Made by a program: the position numbers and the translations under genes. A stretch of DNA of 10,324 bases, from assembly GCA_022704885.1 (NCBI GenBank), contig JAKJFO010000145.1, positions 1 through 10,324 on the forward strand, given 5' to 3'. How positions within the stretch are numbered: the stretch's first letter is position 1; every line of letters begins with the position of its first letter. The stretch comes from Candidatus Rifleibacteriota bacterium (GTDB lineage Bacteria > Riflebacteria > Ozemobacteria > Ozemobacterales > Ozemobacteraceae). Of the stretch, positions 6,866-10,324 are shown in pieces. The notes under the pieces were generated by a model, which searched no databases, was not told the DNA's origin, and was given only the letters and a program-made list of their open reading frames with translations.

Positions 6866-7684
6866 ATGAAAAAAATTCTATATGCCGTTCTTGTTGCGTT
6901 TTTGCTGATTCCGGCTTTTCTGCGCGCTGAAGGTTATGAAGATATTCTCGTCGTCACTGCGCCGTCTGGTGCAACGTTGCGTGAAAATCCCGATACAAAA
7001 GCGGCGAAACTCGGTCGCATTGAGTATCTGACTGAGGTTAAGCGCACCGAATGGAGTGACAACCTTTCTACTGTCGAAGGGGTCACCGCCTGCTGGTTTA
7101 AAGTTTCCTGGCAGGGTAAGGAGGGCTGGGTATTCGCGGCCCTGCTCGGCTCGAACCCGAAAGAAAGCGCTCTGATAAAATCATCAGAAGGAAAAGCCCG
7201 CCGTGAAATGCACCGGCTCTGGCTGAAAACCGAAGACAGCAAAGAGGTTGAGTTCGTCAGCAAGCTCATTAACAATAAAGAATATTTGAACTTCACATAT
7301 TATGGCATCACGCCAGGACAGCAGTTCTACACTGTCATGCAGGATGGCTGGGAATGGTGCCGTTTTCTGTTGGTCAACTGCCGAGACGGGCGACAGCAGG
7401 AGGTAGATGCCGTTCCCGTTTTCAGCCAGGATGCAACCCGTTTTGTCACGGCCAATTATGACCTCGAAGCCGGCTACGGTCACAATCGCCTGCAGATTTT
7501 CCGATACGAAAACGGCATGGGCGTGCTTGAATGGTCAGAGGAACCTACCGAATGGGGCCCCGAGAACCCGGTCTGGGAATCAGACAACCGCATCAGATTC
7601 AATAAAAAAGTGCTTTCCGGTGAGTCCGAGCCCGCCGTCGTCGAATTCGACAAGACCGCAAACGTCTGGCGCCTCCTCGATTAG
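6866..7684 (+). CDS. Exported SH3b-domain protein
   Basis: Protein of 272 residues. I chose the ATG at 6866 over the upstream in-frame ATG at 6812: it has GGGAGG at 6855-6860 and begins a clear signal peptide (MKKILYAVLVAFLLIPAFLRAEG). Residues about 24-95 match a bacterial SH3 (SH3b, type 3) domain: ILVVTAPSGATLRENPD, then LTEVKR, CWFKVSWQGKEGWVFAALL. Such domains usually bind peptidoglycan or other ligands in the periplasm. Residues about 100-272 are beta-rich and aromatic-rich (DGWEWCRFLLVNC, GYGHNRLQIFRYENG); I do not recognise a family. The gene follows the phosphoesterase by 178 bases, so it is probably separately transcribed. Its TAG stop lies within the edge of repeat copy 2, so the C-terminus may have been altered by the insertion. 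Confidence 0.85.
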   Translation: MKKILYAVLVAFLLIPAFLRAEGYEDILVVTAPSGATLRENPDTKAAKLGRIEYLTEVKRTEWSDNLSTVEGVTACWFKVSWQGKEGWVFAALLGSNPKESALIKSSEGKARREMHRLWLKTEDSKEVEFVSKLINNKEYLNFTYYGITPGQQFYTVMQDGWEWCRFLLVNCRDGRQQEVDAVPVFSQDATRFVTANYDLEAGYGHNRLQIFRYENGMGVLEWSEEPTEWGPENPVWESDNRIRFNKKVLSGESEPAVVEFDKTANVWRLLD

Positions 7685-7829
7685 TCCTCTGTCACATAAG
7701 ACTTCTAGGTTCAATGTCATTGCGAGGAGGGCGTCAGCCCGACGCGGCAATCTCACAGACAAAAGGATTAGCTCAGAGCTGGCTTATGCCTGCGGCATAC
7801 CGCTTCGTCGCTACGCTCCTCGCAATGAC
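7682..7829 (-). repeat. Palindromic repeat element, copy 2 (inverted relative to copy 1)
   Basis: It starts with TAGTCCTCTGTCACATA, matching the outer end of copy 1. It then has an inner unit 7716-7829 bounded by GTCATTGCGAGGAG and CTCCTCGCAATGAC. Bases 7763-7829 are the exact reverse complement of 5122-5188 (67 of 67). The other arm (7716-7762) differs from copy 1: it carries GGGCGTCAGCCCGACGCGG in place of TTCGCTTCG. No matching outer repeat is visible on the right side. Confidence 0.85.
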
Positions 7830-7872
7830 ATCAATCACATACTCAATCTTCACAGTTGATTAGTGTTAAAAT

Positions 7873-7901
7873 TTGCAGAATGGGCTGAAAAGTCTTACAA
7901 T
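7873..7901 (+). promoter_or_regulatory. Sigma70-type promoter of the HD-domain gene
   Basis: TTGCAG (7873-7878) and TACAAT (7896-7901) are separated by 17 bases. The predicted transcription start falls about 6-8 bases before ATG 7915, so the mRNA may have almost no leader. That fits the lack of a recognisable Shine-Dalgarno sequence there. Confidence 0.6.
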
Positions 7902-7906
7902 GTAAG
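7894..7906. promoter_or_regulatory. Palindrome overlapping the -10 box (possible operator)
   Basis: CTTACA-A-TGTAAG is a perfect 13-base palindrome covering the -10 hexamer of the HD-gene promoter. The position suits a repressor operator, but no regulator is identified and a chance palindrome is possible. Confidence 0.4.
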
Positions 7907-7914
7907 TCATAGTT

Positions 7915-8817
7915 ATGCGTACTGAAAACTCTGAATTTATTAGTAATACTGACGAAACACGCGACGAAACGCAGACTGATGCGGCTGTTTCGCTGGTGAA
8001 TTCTGTGCCGGTTCACGAATATCGAGCGACAGAAGAGGATCTTCTGTATTTCAAGAAGTGGTTCGCTGACTATGTTGCCACCTTCACCTCTGAAGACCCC
8101 GAGGTTCAGACAAACATCGACCTCAAGCGCGAACACACCCTGCGTGTATGCCGTGCCTCACGCGAAATTGGCCTGGATCTGAATTTGTCGCCGAACGATC
8201 TGCGTCTGGCTGAGATCGCTGCACTGTTTCATGATATCGGCAGATTCGAGCAGTTCACCCGACATCGCACGTTTTCTGACAAAAGATCGTTCAACCATGC
8301 GGCATTCGGAGTTGGTCTGTTGATCAAGAGCGACGTTCTCAGCCGACTCGGCATTTTTGAGCAGGAACTCATTATCAAAAGCATTTCCAGCCACAACATG
8401 CTCGAGCTGCCTGATGAAGACGATGAGACCATACGCCTGCATCAACGCCTGCTGCGCGATGCCGACAAACTCGATATCTGGTGGGTGGTTAGCGACTATT
8501 ATCGCGAGCGTGCCGCCGGCAAAATCAATCCGGGCCTTGAACTCAATCAGCCTGATACTCCGGGTATTTCACCGGCCGTTTTTGAACGCATCATGAACGG
8601 CGAAACCGTTCTGTTCGCTGACTTGCAGAACCTCAACGATTTCAAGCTGCTACAGATTGGCTGGGTCTTCGACGTCAATTTTGCGCCGACCCTGCGCCGC
8701 CTCAAGGAGCGCGGTTATCTCGACATGATCCGCTCGCATCTTCCCGATGACGAGAATGTGAACGAGCTGTTCGACTGCGTGAACAACTACATCGAACAAC
8801 GCCTGAACAACGCTTAA
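7915..8817 (+). CDS. HD-domain metal-dependent phosphohydrolase
   Basis: A 300-residue protein, predicted cytoplasmic (no signal or membrane segment). The HD superfamily signature is visible in order: His74 (REHTLRVC), His106-Asp107 (LFHDIGRFEQF), His128 (FNHAAFG), His160 (SSHNM) and Asp184 (RDADKLDIW). HD proteins use these residues to bind one or two metal ions and hydrolyse phosphoester bonds, often in nucleotides or signalling nucleotides. The HDIGRFEQF and DADKLD blocks place it with standalone HD hydrolases rather than HD-GYP diguanylate phosphodiesterases. The first 40 residues are polar, Thr/Glu/Asp-rich and probably disordered. ATG 7915 lacks a clear Shine-Dalgarno site but follows a good promoter closely. 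The stop is 11 bases from that of the convergent gene; a weak AACGC/GCGTT hairpin (8809-8827) spans the junction. Confidence 0.88.
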   Translation: MRTENSEFISNTDETRDETQTDAAVSLVNSVPVHEYRATEEDLLYFKKWFADYVATFTSEDPEVQTNIDLKREHTLRVCRASREIGLDLNLSPNDLRLAEIAALFHDIGRFEQFTRHRTFSDKRSFNHAAFGVGLLIKSDVLSRLGIFEQELIIKSISSHNMLELPDEDDETIRLHQRLLRDADKLDIWWVVSDYYRERAAGKINPGLELNQPDTPGISPAVFERIMNGETVLFADLQNLNDFKLLQIGWVFDVNFAPTLRRLKERGYLDMIRSHLPDDENVNELFDCVNNYIEQRLNNA

Positions 8818-8828
8818 ATACAGCGTTC

Positions 8829-9407
8829 TTAGAACTCAACTATCCAGACATACTTGCGATAATATTTGTCTTGCGGGTTTTTGGCGATGGCAAACAGGGT
8901 TGCCAGATTTTTCCCGTCGAATGGCGAGAGAAGCAGCTCATTTTTGTCGTTTAAAGTGACCTTTTGCGGCTTATGATCACCACTGCGCGGCCCTGTGCCC
9001 GGGAATATGTAAAATTCAAGATGCTCGGGCCGGCGATTTTCGGCAAAGTTGACGTACAGTGTATGAAGTCCGGCCAGGTGTATTCTCAGATGCGGAAACT
9101 CACAGGTATGAAAAGTGTCATCAGCATAAGGCCCGTGCACTTCGAGATTTTCTGTGACATCCTGGCTGAAATAAACCGAATTCGCTGCGAAATTGAGGCA
9201 GTCTTTTCTGTCCAGAGCCAGCCACATCAGCTTATTTGCCAGTTTTTCCATTCTGGAATGGTAAATGAAGCTCTGATCGTGATCTTCACACTCATGAAAT
9301 TCATTTAGCGCACTGACAAAATCGGCATACAGGCTTTCAGCAGCATCAACCTGAGTGAGTCCGAGCATCAGAACAAGAATAGTGATTGCGACAGATATTT
9401 TTTTCAT
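8829..9407 (-). CDS. Small exported protein of unknown function
   Basis: A 192-residue product starting at the ATG at 9407, with GGAGGT (9411-9416) just upstream. The frame stays open much further upstream, but that part runs antisense to the FmdE-like gene. The signal peptide (MKKISVAITILVLMLGL, likely cleavage near VDA) and the Shine-Dalgarno site fix this start. The mature part has three cysteines (in HECEDHD, RKDCLNF and HTCEFPH). It has a helical first half and a beta-rich second half (LRIHLAGLHTLYVNFAE, EHLEFYIFPGTG). I recognise no family or catalytic motif. It is divergent from the FmdE-like gene and convergent with the HD gene, so probably monocistronic. The periplasmic location is inferred from the signal peptide. 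Confidence 0.8.
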   Translation of the reverse strand: MKKISVAITILVLMLGLTQVDAAESLYADFVSALNEFHECEDHDQSFIYHSRMEKLANKLMWLALDRKDCLNFAANSVYFSQDVTENLEVHGPYADDTFHTCEFPHLRIHLAGLHTLYVNFAENRRPEHLEFYIFPGTGPRSGDHKPQKVTLNDKNELLLSPFDGKNLATLFAIAKNPQDKYYRKYVWIVEF

Positions 9408-9436
9408 GTTACCTCCACGCGCTGTTTCCAGTGGCC

Positions 9437-9465
9437 AGTATACAATGTTACGAAGCCGATTTAAA
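9437..9465 (-). promoter_or_regulatory. Probable promoter of the small exported protein gene
   Basis: On the minus strand, TTTAAA (9465-9460) and TATACT (9442-9437) are spaced by 17 bases. The -10 matches consensus at 5 of 6 positions, the -35 at 4 of 6. It gives a leader of about 20-25 bases containing GGAGGT. Confidence 0.45.
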
Positions 9466-9470
9466 GGGCA

Positions 9471-9499
9471 TTGCATAATTTGCTGAGAAGTGAAATAAT
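9471..9499 (+). promoter_or_regulatory. Possible promoter of the FmdE-like gene
   Basis: TTGCAT (9471-9476) and AATAAT (9494-9499) are spaced by 17 bases. The -10 matches consensus at 5 of 6, but the -35 only at 3 of 6. Transcription would start near 9506, leaving a short leader with GGAG at 9518-9521. Confidence 0.4.
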
Positions 9500-9530
9500 A
9501 TTCACAATCAAAGTCACGGAGCGATACAAA

Positions 9531-10142
9531 ATGAATGACAGTGAATTTCTCGAACAGGTAGAAAAAGCATATCAGCTGCGCAATAAAAGCCCGATACGAG
9601 CTCCCGGCGTTCCGATCGGCGTTGCCATGGTCAATCTCGGGCTCGACAAGCTCGGCCAGGTAAAAAAGCTCGGCGTCGTCGCTGAGGCCAAGGCCTGCCT
9701 GACCGACGCGATTCAGGCACTGACCGGGTGCACCGTCGGCAATAAGTATCTGACTATTCATGATAATATCGGCCGCTACGCACTGACTGTCTACGATCGC
9801 ACCGATGGCCGAGGCGTCAGGGTTTATGTCGATCTCAAAAAAATCGATGCAAAAAAGACGCCTGAGCTGCATAAATTTTTTCTGCGGAAAAGGGCCCCGG
9901 AAGTCCGCACCGACATGGAAGCGCGGGCGGCTTCGGCCAAGCTGGTCACCGAAGAATTCATGGCCTGCGGCCGCAATATTTTCAGCTGGCAGTGGGTGCG
10001 CGTCAAAAATCTCGAAAAAGAAGAGATTCTTCCGGTCAAGGTCTGCCCAGGCTGCGGCGAATCTTTTACCTGCGCTGAACGTGATTCGCAATACTGCATA
10101 GTCTGCGCTAAAGAATTCGACTACTACATGTCTGAACAATAG
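9531..10142 (+). CDS. FmdE-like protein with C-terminal zinc finger
   Basis: A 203-residue protein. ATG 9531 is chosen because GGAG lies 9 bases upstream; a longer frame from 9471 would start at a TTG overlapping the putative promoter. Residues 25-110 match the FmdE family, named after formylmethanofuran dehydrogenase subunit E and common in bacteria as predicted metal-binding proteins: KACLTDAIQALTGCTVGNKYL (Cys56, Cys67), then ALTVYDRTDGRGVRVYVDL. Residues 172-192 hold Cys172-x2-Cys175 and Cys189-x2-Cys192, with Cys181 between, a typical zinc finger of this family. The usual N-terminal HGHxCPG motif is replaced by SPIRAPG (20-26), so that metal site is lost. It is probably cytoplasmic. Its biochemical role is unknown, and no methanofuran pathway genes are nearby. 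The stop is one base from the convergent WD40 gene's stop. Confidence 0.82.
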   Translation: MNDSEFLEQVEKAYQLRNKSPIRAPGVPIGVAMVNLGLDKLGQVKKLGVVAEAKACLTDAIQALTGCTVGNKYLTIHDNIGRYALTVYDRTDGRGVRVYVDLKKIDAKKTPELHKFFLRKRAPEVRTDMEARAASAKLVTEEFMACGRNIFSWQWVRVKNLEKEEILPVKVCPGCGESFTCAERDSQYCIVCAKEFDYYMSEQ

Positions 10143-10143
10143 T

Positions 10144-10324
10144 TCAGGCAGCGGCAGACAGGTCCCAGACCTTTGTTTCGTTGCCGTCGGTGGTGAGAAA
10201 ATATCTGCCACCGGCGCTTTCGGCTACAGCTGTAACCGGCCTGGCATGGGCCTGCATGCTGTCGATAGCTGCACCGTTCCTGATCGAGATTATTTCTATT
10301 TTACCCATGACCGGCGTCACGGCA
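10144..10324 (-). CDS. WD40-repeat protein, C-terminal end (partial)
   Basis: The last 59 residues of a minus-strand gene that continues past the right edge. They contain HARPVTAVAESAGGRYFLT followed by TTDGNETKVWDL, a WD40 blade ending in Trp-Asp, with AAA before the TGA stop (10144-10146). WD40 repeats form beta-propellers that act as protein interaction platforms. The rest of the protein, including any signal or catalytic domain, is not visible. Two adjacent blades are suggested by ISIRNGAAIDSMQAH preceding the clear one. Confidence 0.72.
   Translation of the reverse strand, partial: AVTPVMGKIEIISIRNGAAIDSMQAHARPVTAVAESAGGRYFLTTDGNETKVWDLSAAA

Noticed and set aside
8809..8827. AACGC/GCGTT hairpin between the convergent HD and exported-protein genes as a terminator
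   Set aside because: Only five base pairs and no proper T run on either strand; too weak to list as a feature.
9408..10211. Long open extension of the minus-strand frame upstream of the small exported protein
   Set aside because: It is antisense to the FmdE-like gene, has no family resemblance, and ATG 9407 with GGAGGT and a signal peptide is a far better start.

Overview
The window looks like chromosomal DNA of a diderm (Gram-negative) bacterium. It encodes a phosphate-selective-type outer-membrane porin ending in Phe, a predicted lipoprotein, and two exported proteins with ordinary signal peptides. GC content is near 50%, Shine-Dalgarno sites are purine-rich, and at least one start is TTG. 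I cannot assign a phylum. The gene mix and the interspersed palindromic repeats would fit an uncultured environmental lineage, but that is inference.

Layout. (1) 2-2053 (+): the 3' part of a large gene fusing the C-terminal end of a pyruvate,phosphate dikinase (PPDK)-type ATP-grasp domain and its phosphohistidine swivel domain directly to a complete phosphoglycerate kinase (PGK). It ends at a strong intrinsic terminator. (2) 2274-3590 (+): an OprO/OprP-like porin with an N-terminal coiled coil, converging on (3) 3685-4971 (-): a dicarboxylate/amino acid:cation symporter. (4) 4972-5346: a gene-free stretch holding a nested palindromic repeat element. (5) 5347-6687 (+): a calcineurin-like metallophosphoesterase, predicted lipoprotein, with a long Asp/Glu-rich tail and a terminal amphipathic helix. 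(6) 6866-7684 (+): an exported SH3b-domain protein whose stop codon lies in the edge of (7) a second, inverted copy of the repeat (7682-7829). (8) 7915-8817 (+): an HD-domain phosphohydrolase. (9) 8829-9407 (-): a small exported protein of unknown function, divergently transcribed from (10) 9531-10142 (+): an FmdE-like protein with a C-terminal zinc finger. (11) 10144-10324 (-): the 3' end of a WD40-repeat gene.

How the genes relate. There is no long operon; most genes have their own intergenic regions, and several pairs converge or diverge. Lower glycolysis/gluconeogenesis (the fusion), solute uptake (porin and symporter) and cell-envelope proteins (phosphoesterase, SH3b protein, small exported protein) are the visible themes. 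The most unusual items are the PPDK-PGK fusion, the acidic-tailed phosphoesterase, the FmdE-like protein that lacks the family's usual N-terminal metal motif, and the inverted repeat pair that brackets the two envelope genes.
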